A stretch of DNA of 15,802 nt from Bacillota bacterium (GCA_023481335.1 JAMCWI010000009.1:1-15802); one strand, 5' to 3'. Counted from the stretch's first letter, positions 1-7,909 are shown. Notes: generated by a model from the sequence alone, not told the origin. Numbers and translations: made by a program.

Positions 1-1
1 C

Positions 2-154
2 ATCATTTTGCCCAGGCGGAGCAACTTTATTAACATGTGGATGGATAAGCAGCAAATGGTCATCCCCTGGGAAAGTGTCCGCAAGATTGGTGAGGAAGTT
101 ATTATTGTAGAAATGGATCAATGCAATCCTATTTTTCAAAAGTACAGCTATTAG
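2..154 (+). CDS. YlmC/YmxH family sporulation protein, C-terminal part (5' end outside window)
   Basis: The reading frame is open from the first base of the window and ends at TAG 152-154, leaving the last 50 residues. Two stretches typical of the YlmC/YmxH (PRC-barrel) family are visible: an LPRR motif near the start and VIPWESVRKIG followed by a VIIVEMD strand. The family is small (about 80-90 residues), so roughly the first 30-40 are missing. In Bacillus, ymxH lies just upstream of the dipicolinate synthase genes, and the same neighbourhood is seen here. Its biochemical role is not established; PRC-barrel folds usually mediate protein or RNA contacts. The gene is closed by its own terminator, so it is probably transcribed separately from dapB. 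Confidence 0.82.
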   Translation: MILPRRSNFINMWMDKQQMVIPWESVRKIGEEVIIVEMDQCNPIFQKYSY

Positions 155-179
155 GAACCCCGATATTGGGGTTCTTTTT
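155..179 (+). terminator. Rho-independent terminator of the ymxH-like gene
   Basis: A 7-bp stem GAACCCC (155-161) / GGGGTTC (168-174) with a 6-nt loop is followed by TTTTT (175-179). It starts one base after the stop codon of the ymxH-like gene. The compact stem and uninterrupted T run are typical of an intrinsic terminator. Confidence 0.9.
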
Positions 180-229
180 GTCTGGTTATTGGCTAATTGC
201 CTTCAGAAGATAATAAGTTAATTTGTTTA

Positions 230-240
230 GTGCCAGGCAC
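230..240. repeat. REP-like short palindrome
   Basis: GTGCCAGGCAC is a perfect 11-nt palindrome around a central A, in the spacer between the ymxH terminator and the dapB promoter. GTGCCAGGCAC/GGTGCCTGGCAC cores recur in extragenic repeats of many Firmicutes, often linked to Y1-type (TnpA) transposases; that link is from general knowledge. Only one copy is seen in this window, so the repeat status is inferred. Confidence 0.3.
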
Positions 241-250
241 CATATGGAAC

Positions 251-280
251 TTGACAAGTATAATTGAGGTAATAGATAAT
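251..280 (+). promoter_or_regulatory. Sigma-A-like promoter for dapB
   Basis: A perfect -35 TTGACA (251-256) and a -10 GATAAT (275-280, 5 of 6) are separated by 18 bp, about 55 bases before the dapB ATG. A second TATAAT at 259-264 has no partner -35 at a suitable distance. The untranslated leader would be under 50 nt, too short for a lysine riboswitch, and I see no riboswitch fold. Confidence 0.7.
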
Positions 281-334
281 AAAATGCAACAATTGTGCAT
301 ACTCAGGTGCAAATTCATAAAAGGCGGTGGGCTG

Positions 335-1132
335 ATGATAAGAGTAGTTGTGGCAGGGGCCCTGGGCAAAATGGGTCAGGAATCCTGTAAAGCGGTGGTA
401 CAGGCAGAGGGAATGCAATTGGTGGGGGTTGTGGACAGCCGGGACAGCGGCAATTCAATCGGTACATACATCGGTAAGCCGGAAATAAACGTTACCGTTT
501 CAAACAACCTGGAGCAAGTGCTCCGGGATTTGCAGCCGGATGTTTTAGTTGACTTTACAAGACCCGGCGTGGTTCAAGGAAACATCGAAATGGCCATCAA
601 TGCCGGTGTAAGACCGGTGATCGGAACCACCGGAATGAGTGCCGGTGAAATAGAACGTTTTATCCAGCTGGCCTCCGATAAAAAAGTTGGGGGATTGATT
701 GCGCCCAATTTTGCTGTTGGCGCTTTATTAATGATTAAATTTGCCACAGAGGCTGCTAAATATTTTCCCCATGTGGAAATTATTGAGTTGCATCATGACC
801 AGAAGATGGATGCACCCTCGGGAACCGCGGTGAAAACAGCGGAATCCGTTGCAGCTGTCAGAGGCCATTTATCCCAGGGGATGCCCAGTGAATTTGAAAA
901 AATTGAAGGGGTCCGGGGTGGCAATTTTGAAGGGATGCGCATCCACAGTGTGCGGCTGCCCGGCTTTGTTGCCCACCAGGAGGTGATTTTTGGCGGCATC
1001 GGGCAGACATTGAGCATCCGGCATGATTCCATCTCCCGGGAGTCCTTTATGCCAGGTCTTATTATGGCTGTACGCAAGGTGATGGCACTGGATCATTTGG
1101 TTTACGGATTGGAAAATCTGTTGTTCGAATAA
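335..1132 (+). CDS. dapB: 4-hydroxy-tetrahydrodipicolinate reductase DapB
   Basis: This enzyme reduces the product of DapA to tetrahydrodipicolinate with NAD(P)H in the cytoplasmic diaminopimelate/lysine pathway. The 265-residue protein is normal family length. The N-terminal Rossmann motif VAGALGKMG lies at residues 6-14, GTTG at 97-100, APNFAVG at 123-129, and the family signature ELHHDQKMDAPSGTA at 151-165, which contains the catalytic HH pair (153-154), K157 and the substrate-binding GT. The frame is open further upstream, but ATG 335 is chosen because the Rossmann strand begins right there and AAGGCGGTGG lies just before it. Unlike in Bacillus subtilis, dapB here heads the cluster directly before dpaA, which puts the enzyme that competes with dipicolinate synthase for the same branch-point compound in the same locus. 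Confidence 0.96.
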   Translation: MIRVVVAGALGKMGQESCKAVVQAEGMQLVGVVDSRDSGNSIGTYIGKPEINVTVSNNLEQVLRDLQPDVLVDFTRPGVVQGNIEMAINAGVRPVIGTTGMSAGEIERFIQLASDKKVGGLIAPNFAVGALLMIKFATEAAKYFPHVEIIELHHDQKMDAPSGTAVKTAESVAAVRGHLSQGMPSEFEKIEGVRGGNFEGMRIHSVRLPGFVAHQEVIFGGIGQTLSIRHDSISRESFMPGLIMAVRKVMALDHLVYGLENLLFE

Positions 1133-1140
1133 CTAAATAT

Positions 1141-1200
1141 GGTATTTCTCGCACCTCCGTTAAGACCGCACGTACAAGCACCTTCCCCTTCGGCCCCTCA
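1141..1200 (-). other. Possible relic of a group II intron end (domain V-like), uncertain
   Basis: The dapB-dpaA spacer is unlike the surrounding DNA. Read on the minus strand it contains GAGGGGCCGAAGGGGAAGG and then GTACGTGCGGTCTTAACGG. The second piece resembles the 3' side of domain V and the following junction of bacterial group II introns (typically CGTACGGTTCTTAAGGAGG). The 5' arm of the domain V hairpin does not pair well, and there is no reverse transcriptase, so at most this is a decayed fragment. A repeat of another kind is equally possible. Confidence 0.25.
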
Positions 1201-1243
1201 TATCATGTAGTGTGTCATAGATGGTTGAGAGGAGGGGGACATC

Positions 1244-2146
1244 ATGCAGCCCGATTTAAAAGGGGTGAAGGTGGCTGTCCTGGGTGGTGATGCCAGGGAA
1301 ATTGTACTGGTTTCCACCCTATCTCGCCTGGGCGCATATGTGAGGGTCGTTGGCCTGCCGGTCAAACACGATCCTCCGCATGTGAGTCTTTATCAAAGTT
1401 TGGAAGAGGCATTGGCAGATGTTCAGGCGGTAATATTGCCAGTCCCAGGCATTCTGGAAAGCGGCAATCTTTATTGTGTTTATGAAGAGAAGCCTCTGGT
1501 ACTTTCTGAAGCATTACTGGTGAAGCTGCCTCCCCAGGCTCCTATTTTCGTAGGATTTGCCCGGCCCAAGCTGAAAGAAATTGTGCAAAGAAGCAATGTA
1601 AAATTGATCACGGTGTTGGATCTGGACGAAGTGGCCATTCTAAATTCCATTCCCTCTGCGGAAGGGTCTATTCAGATGGCCATGGAAAATACGGCCATTA
1701 CCATTCACAACAGCAAGTCCTTTGTGTTGGGTTTCGGCCGCACCGGTGCCAGTATTGCCAGGCTGCTGCATGGCATGGGTGCCAGGGTTACTGTGGTTGC
1801 CAGATCTCCGGCTGATCGGGCCAGGGTTTATGAGATGGGGATGGAGGCGATCTCCTTCCAGGAGCTGTCGGATGCAGTTGCCAGGGCGGAAATCATTTTT
1901 AACACGGTACCGGCGGTCGTACTAAGCAACAGCGTTTTAAGCAAGGCAAGGGAAGATGCAGTGATCATCGACGTGGCTTCCCCACCCGGCGGCACGGACT
2001 TTGAGGCTGCGGCAAGATTTGGCATTAAGGCCCTTTTGGCCCCTGGCCTGCCAGGCAAGGTGGCGCCAAAAACCGCCGGGGAAATCTTGTCCAAGGTGAT
2101 TCCCTCCCTTCTGGCGCAAGAATTAGTACGGAAAAACGGACAGTAA
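1244..2146 (+). CDS. dpaA: Dipicolinate synthase subunit A (SpoVFA)
   Basis: With DpaB this subunit makes dipicolinic acid in the mother cell from the dihydrodipicolinate-level product of DapA; the acid is then loaded with calcium into the spore core. The 300-residue length fits the family (about 297 in Bacillus). The N-terminal domain begins with VAVLGGDAREI (10-20), a DpaA hallmark. PSAEGSIQMAMENT (137-150) links to a second Rossmann domain with GFGRTGASIARLL (163-175), giving a dehydrogenase-like dinucleotide fold. The C-terminal part has the family blocks SPPGGTDF (246-253) and APGLPGKVAPKTAGE (266-280). A strong GAGGAGGGGG ribosome site precedes ATG 1244. The gene lies 111 bases after dapB and 26 bases before dpaB. 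Confidence 0.96.
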   Translation: MQPDLKGVKVAVLGGDAREIVLVSTLSRLGAYVRVVGLPVKHDPPHVSLYQSLEEALADVQAVILPVPGILESGNLYCVYEEKPLVLSEALLVKLPPQAPIFVGFARPKLKEIVQRSNVKLITVLDLDEVAILNSIPSAEGSIQMAMENTAITIHNSKSFVLGFGRTGASIARLLHGMGARVTVVARSPADRARVYEMGMEAISFQELSDAVARAEIIFNTVPAVVLSNSVLSKAREDAVIIDVASPPGGTDFEAAARFGIKALLAPGLPGKVAPKTAGEILSKVIPSLLAQELVRKNGQ

Positions 2147-2172
2147 AGGAATGGCTTACGGAGGTGCGGCAT

Positions 2173-2757
2173 ATGCGTTTAAAAGGAGTATGTGTTGGCT
2201 TTGCCCTGACCGGTTCCCACTGCACATTAGATGAGATTATGCCTAAAATTCAGGAACTGGTGGACGAAGGGGCGGAGGTCTTTCCCATTGTGAGTTATGC
2301 GGTTGATCAAATCGACACCCGTTATGGTACGGTGCAAAAATGGCGTGATTTATTAAAGCAAATAACCGGTAAAGAGCCTATCAACACGGTCAGCGGCGCT
2401 GAACCTGTGGGGCCCCAAAAAATGGTTGATGTGGTGGTTATTGCCCCTTGCACCGGTAATACCATGGCCAAATTGGCCAACGGGATTACGGATACACCGG
2501 TCTTAATGGCAGCCAAGGCCCATTTGAGAAACCAAAGACCGGTTATCTTGGCAATTTCCACCAATGACGGTTTGGGAATGAATGCAAAAAATCTTGGATT
2601 ACTTCTTAACACCAAGAATGTTTATATGGTACCATTTGGTCAGGACAGTCCCACCGGAAAACCAAACTCCCTGAAAAGTCGCATGGATTTAATCATTGAT
2701 ACGATTTTGCAATCCATGCAGGGAAAACAGTTACAGCCCATTTTAGTGCAGCCCTAA
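2173..2757 (+). CDS. dpaB: Dipicolinate synthase subunit B (SpoVFB), flavoprotein family
   Basis: This is the second subunit of dipicolinate synthase, belonging to the flavoprotein (UbiX/Dfp-like) fold family. The 194-residue protein starts RLKGVCVGFALTGSHCTLDEI, matching the family start with its nucleotide-binding loop GFALTGS (9-15). APCTGNTMAKLANGITD (91-107) is the flavin/phosphate-binding block, and NVYMVPFGQDSP (149-160) the conserved C-terminal block. A GTG lies three codons upstream at 2164, but ATG 2173 is preferred because GGAGG (2160-2164) sits 8 bases before it and overlaps that GTG. The gene is almost certainly cotranscribed with dpaA and probably translated in step with it. Confidence 0.95.
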   Translation: MRLKGVCVGFALTGSHCTLDEIMPKIQELVDEGAEVFPIVSYAVDQIDTRYGTVQKWRDLLKQITGKEPINTVSGAEPVGPQKMVDVVVIAPCTGNTMAKLANGITDTPVLMAAKAHLRNQRPVILAISTNDGLGMNAKNLGLLLNTKNVYMVPFGQDSPTGKPNSLKSRMDLIIDTILQSMQGKQLQPILVQP

Positions 2758-2810
2758 GGGTAGCCAAACCGGGGGGGGAATCCAACTCATTTGAGGAGGG
2801 AACGTGAAAA

Positions 2811-3833
2811 TTGAAAAAGGTAAATGTTGTTGTAGTCGGCGCCACCGGAGCAGTGGGTCAAGAACTTTTAAATATATTAAGTGAACGCAATTTTCCCATT
2901 AACCAGCTGAAACTCTGTGCAACTTCCCGTTCTGCCGGAACTGTAATCCAGTTTCAGGGCCAGAAGTATGTAGTTGAGGAGACCACCCCCGAGTCCTTTA
3001 GCGGCATGGATATCGCTTTGTTTGCCGGCGGTAAAGCAAGTTTGGATTTCGGCCCGGCGGCTGTGGAACGCGGCTGCGTCGTCATTGATAACAGCAGCAA
3101 CTACCGGATGGACCCGACAGTTCCCCTGGTGGTGCCGGAGGTCAATCCGGAGGATGTTACCGGACATAAAGGGATTATTGCCAATCCCAACTGCTCCACC
3201 ATTATTATGGTGGTTGCTTTAAAACCAATTTATGATGCAGCAGGCATCAAGCGGGTGGTGGTTTCCACCTACCAGGCGGTGTCCGGGGCCGGCAAAGAAG
3301 GTATTGAGGAACTGACCGGACAGGTGAAGGCGGTGCTGGACGGCAGGGAATACCCGCCCGGCAAGTTTGCACACCAAATTGCCTTTAACCTGATTCCTCA
3401 CATCGATGTATTCCAGGAGATGGATTACACTAAAGAAGAGTGGAAAATGGTCAAAGAAACCCAGAAAATTATGCATGACGAAAACCTACGGGTGACCGCC
3501 ACCACCGTTCGTGTGCCGGTCTATCGCAGTCACTCCGAATCCATCAATATTGAAACCGAGCGTAAATTGACTGCCGCCCAGGCCAAAGAAGTTCTGGCCA
3601 AAGCGCCGGGTGTGATTGTGCAGGATGATGTAGCCAACAAAGTGTATCCCATGCCCCTGTTCACCTCCGATAAAGATGAGGTTTTCATAGGGCGCATTCG
3701 GGAAGACAACACCGTTGACAATGGCCTGAACCTCTGGGTGGTGGGCGATCAAATTCGCAAAGGCGCGGCAACCAATGCCGTACAGATTGCGGAACTTATG
3801 TTAAAATACGACTGCTTAATGGAGAAGAAGTAA
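2811..3833 (+). CDS. asd: Aspartate-semialdehyde dehydrogenase
   Basis: Asd reduces aspartyl phosphate to aspartate semialdehyde with NADPH, the step shared by the lysine, diaminopimelate, dipicolinate, threonine and methionine routes. The 340-residue protein has VVGATGAVGQELL (8-20) as its NADP loop, NSSNYRM (94-100), the active-site Cys in NPNCST (C128), Q155 in TYQAVSGAG, and the RVPVYRSHSES block (234-244) with substrate-binding R234 and catalytic H241. The start is TTG 2811: GAGGAGGG (2793-2800) is 10 bases upstream and the nearby GTG at 2804 is out of frame. The next gene, dapG, begins one base after the asd stop, so the two are translationally linked. Confidence 0.96.
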   Translation: MKKVNVVVVGATGAVGQELLNILSERNFPINQLKLCATSRSAGTVIQFQGQKYVVEETTPESFSGMDIALFAGGKASLDFGPAAVERGCVVIDNSSNYRMDPTVPLVVPEVNPEDVTGHKGIIANPNCSTIIMVVALKPIYDAAGIKRVVVSTYQAVSGAGKEGIEELTGQVKAVLDGREYPPGKFAHQIAFNLIPHIDVFQEMDYTKEEWKMVKETQKIMHDENLRVTATTVRVPVYRSHSESINIETERKLTAAQAKEVLAKAPGVIVQDDVANKVYPMPLFTSDKDEVFIGRIREDNTVDNGLNLWVVGDQIRKGAATNAVQIAELMLKYDCLMEKK

Positions 3834-3834
3834 C

Positions 3835-5064
3835 ATGCGTTTTCTTGTGCAGAAGTTTGGCGGCACCTCCCTGGTCAACCAGGAATTAAGAGACCTGGTG
3901 GCAGGCAGAATTATTGCCGCAGCAGACGAAGGTTTTGCACCGGTGGTTGTGGTTTCTGCCATTGGTCGTGCGGGGGAACCCTATGCCACCGATACCTTGC
4001 TTCATTTTGTGTTATCCATACACCGGGATCTGCCCGCCAGGGAAATGGATATGTTGATGTCCTGCGGGGAGATCATATCCGGTGTAGCCATGGTTAACAC
4101 GCTGCAAAGGATGGGTAGGCAGGCTGTTCTTCTTACCGGGGCACAGGCGGGAGTAATCACCGATGACAACCATAATGACGCCCGTATTATCCGGGTTGAC
4201 CCGAAGAATATTATTAAGCAAGCGGAACAGGGAAAAATTGTGGTGGTGGCCGGTTTCCAGGGAACCAATGAAAAGGGAGAAGTTACAACTTTGGGCCGTG
4301 GGGGCAGCGATACCACCGCTTCCGCTCTGGGCGTAGCCCTGAATGCAGAATGCATTGACATTTATACCGATGTGGAAGGAATTATGACCGCAGACCCAAG
4401 AATTGTGGAAGATGCACGGATTTTGGATTCCGTTACCTACAATGAAATTTGCCAGCTGGCCCACGAAGGGGCCAAGGTGATCCATCCCAGGGCAGTAGAA
4501 ATTGCCATGCAGAAGAACATTCCCATCCGGGTTCGCTCTACCTTCACCGATGCCCCGGGAACTCTGGTAACCAGTCATCATGAGGTTTATGGCACCATTG
4601 ATATTACCAGAGATCGGCTGGCCAGCGGCGTTACCCATATTGCAGGAGTGACCCAGTTAAAAATCCATGTAAAAGATGTCACTGTGGAAGAGCCTGCCTT
4701 ACGCATTTTTAGAGCGTTGGCTCTGGCAGATATCAGCATTGACTTTATCAATGTCAGCCCGGAAATCATTATGCTGACGGTAAAGGATGAGGTGGCGCAA
4801 AAAGCTGTGGCTGTGCTTGAAAACCTGGGCATCTACCCCCAGGTTCGATCCAACTGCGCCAAAGTTTCCACGGTAGGTGCAGGAATGACCGGTGTACCGG
4901 GTGTTATGGCTCGGATTGTCCAGGCCCTCAGCGAGGAAGGGGTGGAGATTTTACAATCCGCCGACTCCCATACCACCATCTGGGTTTTGGTGGAGAAAGA
5001 AAATATGAAAAAAGCCATCCGCGCCCTGCACCGGAAGTTTGAACTGGGTAACAGCAAAAATTAA
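3835..5064 (+). CDS. dapG: Aspartokinase (DapG type)
   Basis: This kinase phosphorylates aspartate in the first step of the pathway. The 409-residue protein has an amino-acid kinase domain (about 1-240) with KFGGTSL at 7-13, SCGEIISG at 76-83 and TTLGRGGSDTTA at 151-162, then two ACT domains (about 266-335 and 343-405) that bind feedback effectors. Its position between asd and dapA and its length match Bacillus dapG (aspartokinase I, sensitive to diaminopimelate); the effector cannot be read from the sequence. GGAG at 3821-3824, inside the end of asd, serves ATG 3835. I see no ATG near residue 245 that would give the separate small subunit known from B. subtilis LysC, which favours the DapG type. 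Confidence 0.94.
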   Translation: MRFLVQKFGGTSLVNQELRDLVAGRIIAAADEGFAPVVVVSAIGRAGEPYATDTLLHFVLSIHRDLPAREMDMLMSCGEIISGVAMVNTLQRMGRQAVLLTGAQAGVITDDNHNDARIIRVDPKNIIKQAEQGKIVVVAGFQGTNEKGEVTTLGRGGSDTTASALGVALNAECIDIYTDVEGIMTADPRIVEDARILDSVTYNEICQLAHEGAKVIHPRAVEIAMQKNIPIRVRSTFTDAPGTLVTSHHEVYGTIDITRDRLASGVTHIAGVTQLKIHVKDVTVEEPALRIFRALALADISIDFINVSPEIIMLTVKDEVAQKAVAVLENLGIYPQVRSNCAKVSTVGAGMTGVPGVMARIVQALSEEGVEILQSADSHTTIWVLVEKENMKKAIRALHRKFELGNSKN

Positions 5065-5107
5065 TTATTTGCAGATGGGGAATAAATTAGAAAGATGGTG
5101 ATAGTCA

Positions 5108-5998
5108 ATGGCAGCCGTAGATTTCGGGCGGGTTCTTACTGCGATGGTGACTCCCTTTAATCCTGATTTATCGGTAAACTTCGCCCAAGCAAGAAAATTA
5201 GGCAAGTATTTGGTGGAAAACGGATCCGACGGACTGGTGGTCTGCGGCACTACCGGGGAATCTCCCACCCTTGACAAGGAAGAAAAAATCGCACTGTTTA
5301 AAGCCATTGTGGAAGAGGTGGGGGGCCAGGCCACGGTGGTGGCCGGCACCGGCAGCTATGATACCGCCAAAAGCATCGCCTTAACCAAAGAGGCAGAGAA
5401 GGTTGGTTGTGACGGTGTTATGCTGGTGGCACCCTATTATAACAAGCCCTCCCAGGAAGGGCTGTACCGCCATTTTCGGGCGGTGGCGGAAAGCACCAGC
5501 CTGCCGGTGATCCTTTATAATATTCCGGGCCGTACCGGCATTAATGTGCTGCCGGCCACGGCGGCCAGACTGGCGGCGGATGTTCCCAACATGGCGGCCA
5601 TTAAGGAAGCCGCCGGCAATATTGATCAGGTTTCGGAACTGTGCCGCCTGCTGCCCGAGGACTTTGCCATTTACAGCGGCGATGATTCCATGACCCTGCC
5701 CATGCTGTCCCTGGGAGCCAAAGGCATCATCAGTGTGGCGGCCCACGTGGCAGGCAAGCAAATACAGGAAATGATAGACGCCTTTACATCGGGGAATACC
5801 ACATTGGCAGCCAATCTGCACAAGCAGTTATACCCGCTTTTTAAAGGATTGTTCATTACTACCAACCCCGTTCCTGTAAAGGCTGCGTTAAACCTTAAGG
5901 GTTTCGCTGTAGGCGGTGTTCGGCTGCCACTGGTGGATGCCACCTCCGGTGAGATTGAATCTGTCAAAGGTGTGATGAAAAGCCTGGAACTGCTATAA
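5108..5998 (+). CDS. dapA: 4-hydroxy-tetrahydrodipicolinate synthase DapA
   Basis: DapA condenses pyruvate with aspartate semialdehyde, giving the compound used by both DapB (lysine and cell wall) and DpaAB (spore dipicolinate). The 296-residue TIM-barrel protein shows GTTGESPTL (47-55) with the paired threonines, YNIPGRTG (137-144) with the catalytic Tyr137 and Arg142, and the Schiff-base lysine K166 in AAIKEA. GGTGAT (5097-5102) is a ribosome site 5 bases before ATG 5108. It lies 43 bases after dapG and is the last gene of the cluster, being followed by a clear terminator. Confidence 0.97.
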   Translation: MAAVDFGRVLTAMVTPFNPDLSVNFAQARKLGKYLVENGSDGLVVCGTTGESPTLDKEEKIALFKAIVEEVGGQATVVAGTGSYDTAKSIALTKEAEKVGCDGVMLVAPYYNKPSQEGLYRHFRAVAESTSLPVILYNIPGRTGINVLPATAARLAADVPNMAAIKEAAGNIDQVSELCRLLPEDFAIYSGDDSMTLPMLSLGAKGIISVAAHVAGKQIQEMIDAFTSGNTTLAANLHKQLYPLFKGLFITTNPVPVKAALNLKGFAVGGVRLPLVDATSGEIESVKGVMKSLELL

Positions 5999-6010
5999 GT
6001 GTTTTATCTG

Positions 6011-6042
6011 CAGGACACACCGTGTCCTGTTTGTATTTTTTT
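6011..6042 (+). terminator. Rho-independent terminator after dapA
   Basis: A perfect 8-bp stem CAGGACAC (6011-6018) / GTGTCCTG (6022-6029) with an ACC loop is followed by the T-rich stretch TTTGTATTTTTTT (6030-6042). It closes the dapB-dapA cluster 13 bases after the dapA stop. Confidence 0.92.
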
Positions 6043-6062
6043 GGCACTTCTGGGTAATCATA

Positions 6063-6091
6063 TTGCCGTCAGAGCATAATTTGAGTATAAT
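6063..6091 (+). promoter_or_regulatory. Sigma-A-like promoter for the RNase J gene
   Basis: TTGCCG (6063-6068, 4 of 6) and a perfect TATAAT (6086-6091) are separated by exactly 17 bp. Transcription would start near 6098 and leave a leader of about 140 nt before the TTG start at 6241. The leader includes ACAGGGACGG, a string also seen in Firmicute extragenic repeats, but I find no convincing hairpin or riboswitch in it. Confidence 0.75.
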
Positions 6092-6240
6092 TTATTGCGT
6101 AGGTTACAGGGACGGTTTACCACAGCAGTGTACAATTTCATATTTTTCCCCGCCTTCTCCTAGTTTCTCACCGTTTTAGTAAATCGTGATGCTTGTATCA
6201 AATCATTTTTGCAACTATTTAGATCGTAGGAGGTGCGGTT

Positions 6241-7905
6241 TTGGCGAAAGAACCTAAATTAGCCGTAATCCCCTTGGGGGGATTAGGCGAGATCGGTAAA
6301 AATATGACCGCGGTGAGATTCGGGGAAAATATTGTACTCATTGACTGTGGTTTAATGTTTCCGGAGGAGGAAATGCTGGGGATTGACATTGTCATCCCGG
6401 ATATAACGTACCTATTGGAACACAAAGAACAGGTGCTGGGTATTTTGCTTACCCATGGCCACGAGGATCACATTGGTGCGCTGCCTTACGTCCTGCGGCA
6501 AATCAATGTGCCGGTGTTTGGTTCTAAACTTGCCCTTGGCTTGGTTCAAGGTAAATTAAAAGAACACAACATGCTGGATCAAGTAAAACTAAATACCGTA
6601 AAACCCAGGGATTCCATTCAAATCGGCCCCTTTAAATGTGAGTTTATCCGGGTATCCCACAGCATACCGGATGCCATGGCCATTGCCATCCATACACCTG
6701 TAGGAACCTTACTGCATACCGGGGATTTTAAAATCGACCAGACCCCGGTGGACGGTGAAGTCATTGATTTACCCAAGTTTGCGGCACTGGGCGAAAAGGG
6801 CGTTTTGGTCATGATGTCCGACAGCACCAACGTTGAGCGTGCGGGATATACCCTGTCCGAAAGGGTTGTGGGCAACACCTTTGATGAAACCTTCCGGCAT
6901 GCTACGGAAAGGATCATTATCGCCACCTTTGCCTCCAATGTTCACCGCCTGCAGCAGGCCATTACCGTGGCCCATAAATACGACCGCCACGTGGCGGTGG
7001 TGGGCCGAAGTATGGTGAATGTCATGCAGGTGGCCAGTGAACTGGGCTATATTCACATTCCCGATGGCACCTTGATTGAACTGGACGAAGCCGCCAGGCT
7101 GCCCAAGAATAAGGTGGTTTTGCTCACCACCGGCAGCCAGGGTGAACCCATGTCTGCCTTAACCCGCATTGCCATGAACGACCACCGTCAGGTGGACGTC
7201 ATGCCCGGGGATACCGTGATTATCTCTGCCACCCCCATCCCCGGCAATGAAAAACTGGTTGCCCGCATCATCGATCAGCTGTTTAAACTGGGGGCCAAAG
7301 TCATCTACGAGGCCGTTTCCGGCATCCATGTTTCCGGCCACCCCAGCCAGGAAGAGTTAAAATTAATGCTTAACCTCATCCGGCCTAAATTTTTCATTCC
7401 GGTACACGGGGAGTATCGAATGCTGAAAAGACATGCTGAACTGGCCAGGGATTTAGGAATACCGGCTGAAAATATTTTTGTCGGGGAGAACGGCCAGGTC
7501 TTTGAATTTACCCGTAAGTTCGGGCGAATGGCCGGTAGAGTTACTTCCGGCAGAGTGCTGGTGGACGGACTGGGCGTCGGCGATGTCGGCAACATTGTGC
7601 TGCGGGACAGAAAACAATTGTCCCAGGACGGCATCTTAATTGTGGTTGTCACCATGGATAAAGAGCAAAATCAAGTACTGGCGGGCCCCGACATTGTTTC
7701 CAGGGGATTTGTTTATGTACGTGAATCGGAAATGCTGATGGAAGAGGCTAAAACAAAGGTAAAAATCGCCTTGGACAAGTGTTGTAACCGCGGCATTTCT
7801 GAGTGGGCGGCCATTAAATCGCAAATCAGAGATGATTTAGGGAAATTCTTATATGAAAAAACTAGGAGAAGGCCAATGATCTTACCGATCATCATGGAAG
7901 TATAA
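6241..7905 (+). CDS. rnj: Ribonuclease J
   Basis: RNase J is a metallo-beta-lactamase/beta-CASP nuclease with endo- and 5'-3' exonuclease activity in mRNA decay and rRNA maturation. The 554-residue length is standard. THGHEDHIGALPY (71-83) carries the HxHxDH metal site (H72, H74, D76, H77). Further metal ligands are H140 in VSHSIPDA, D162 in TGDFK and H389 in PVHGEY. The beta-CASP insert includes SDSTN (193-197) and TGSQGEP (297-303), and SGHPSQEEL lies at 365-373. All metal residues are present, so this is an active enzyme and not a degenerate J2-like copy. The start is TTG 6241, with AGGAGGTG (6228-6235) 5 bases upstream. Position after dapA corresponds to Bacillus rnjB (ymfA); whether a second paralogue exists elsewhere cannot be told. 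Confidence 0.96.
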   Translation: MAKEPKLAVIPLGGLGEIGKNMTAVRFGENIVLIDCGLMFPEEEMLGIDIVIPDITYLLEHKEQVLGILLTHGHEDHIGALPYVLRQINVPVFGSKLALGLVQGKLKEHNMLDQVKLNTVKPRDSIQIGPFKCEFIRVSHSIPDAMAIAIHTPVGTLLHTGDFKIDQTPVDGEVIDLPKFAALGEKGVLVMMSDSTNVERAGYTLSERVVGNTFDETFRHATERIIIATFASNVHRLQQAITVAHKYDRHVAVVGRSMVNVMQVASELGYIHIPDGTLIELDEAARLPKNKVVLLTTGSQGEPMSALTRIAMNDHRQVDVMPGDTVIISATPIPGNEKLVARIIDQLFKLGAKVIYEAVSGIHVSGHPSQEELKLMLNLIRPKFFIPVHGEYRMLKRHAELARDLGIPAENIFVGENGQVFEFTRKFGRMAGRVTSGRVLVDGLGVGDVGNIVLRDRKQLSQDGILIVVVTMDKEQNQVLAGPDIVSRGFVYVRESEMLMEEAKTKVKIALDKCCNRGISEWAAIKSQIRDDLGKFLYEKTRRRPMILPIIMEV

Positions 7906-7909
7906 CCGT

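Noticed and set aside
197..334. N-terminal extension of the dapB frame from TTG 197
   Set aside because: The extra 46 residues lie across the promoter and REP-like palindrome and precede the Rossmann strand that normally begins DapB.
287..334. Possible lysine riboswitch before dapB
   Set aside because: The leader is under 50 nt and lacks the multi-helix fold of the L-box.
4012..4638. 208-codon open frame on the minus strand
   Set aside because: It lies entirely antisense to dapG, whose product has clear kinase motifs; the antisense product resembles no family and has no ribosome site. It is a codon-bias shadow.
5381..5821. 146-codon open frame on the minus strand
   Set aside because: Antisense to dapA, covering the conserved Tyr and Lys active-site blocks of the real gene; no start signal.
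6189..6257. 22-codon open frame crossing the RNase J ribosome site
   Set aside because: It has no ribosome site of its own and covers the strong AGGAGGTG used by the RNase J gene.
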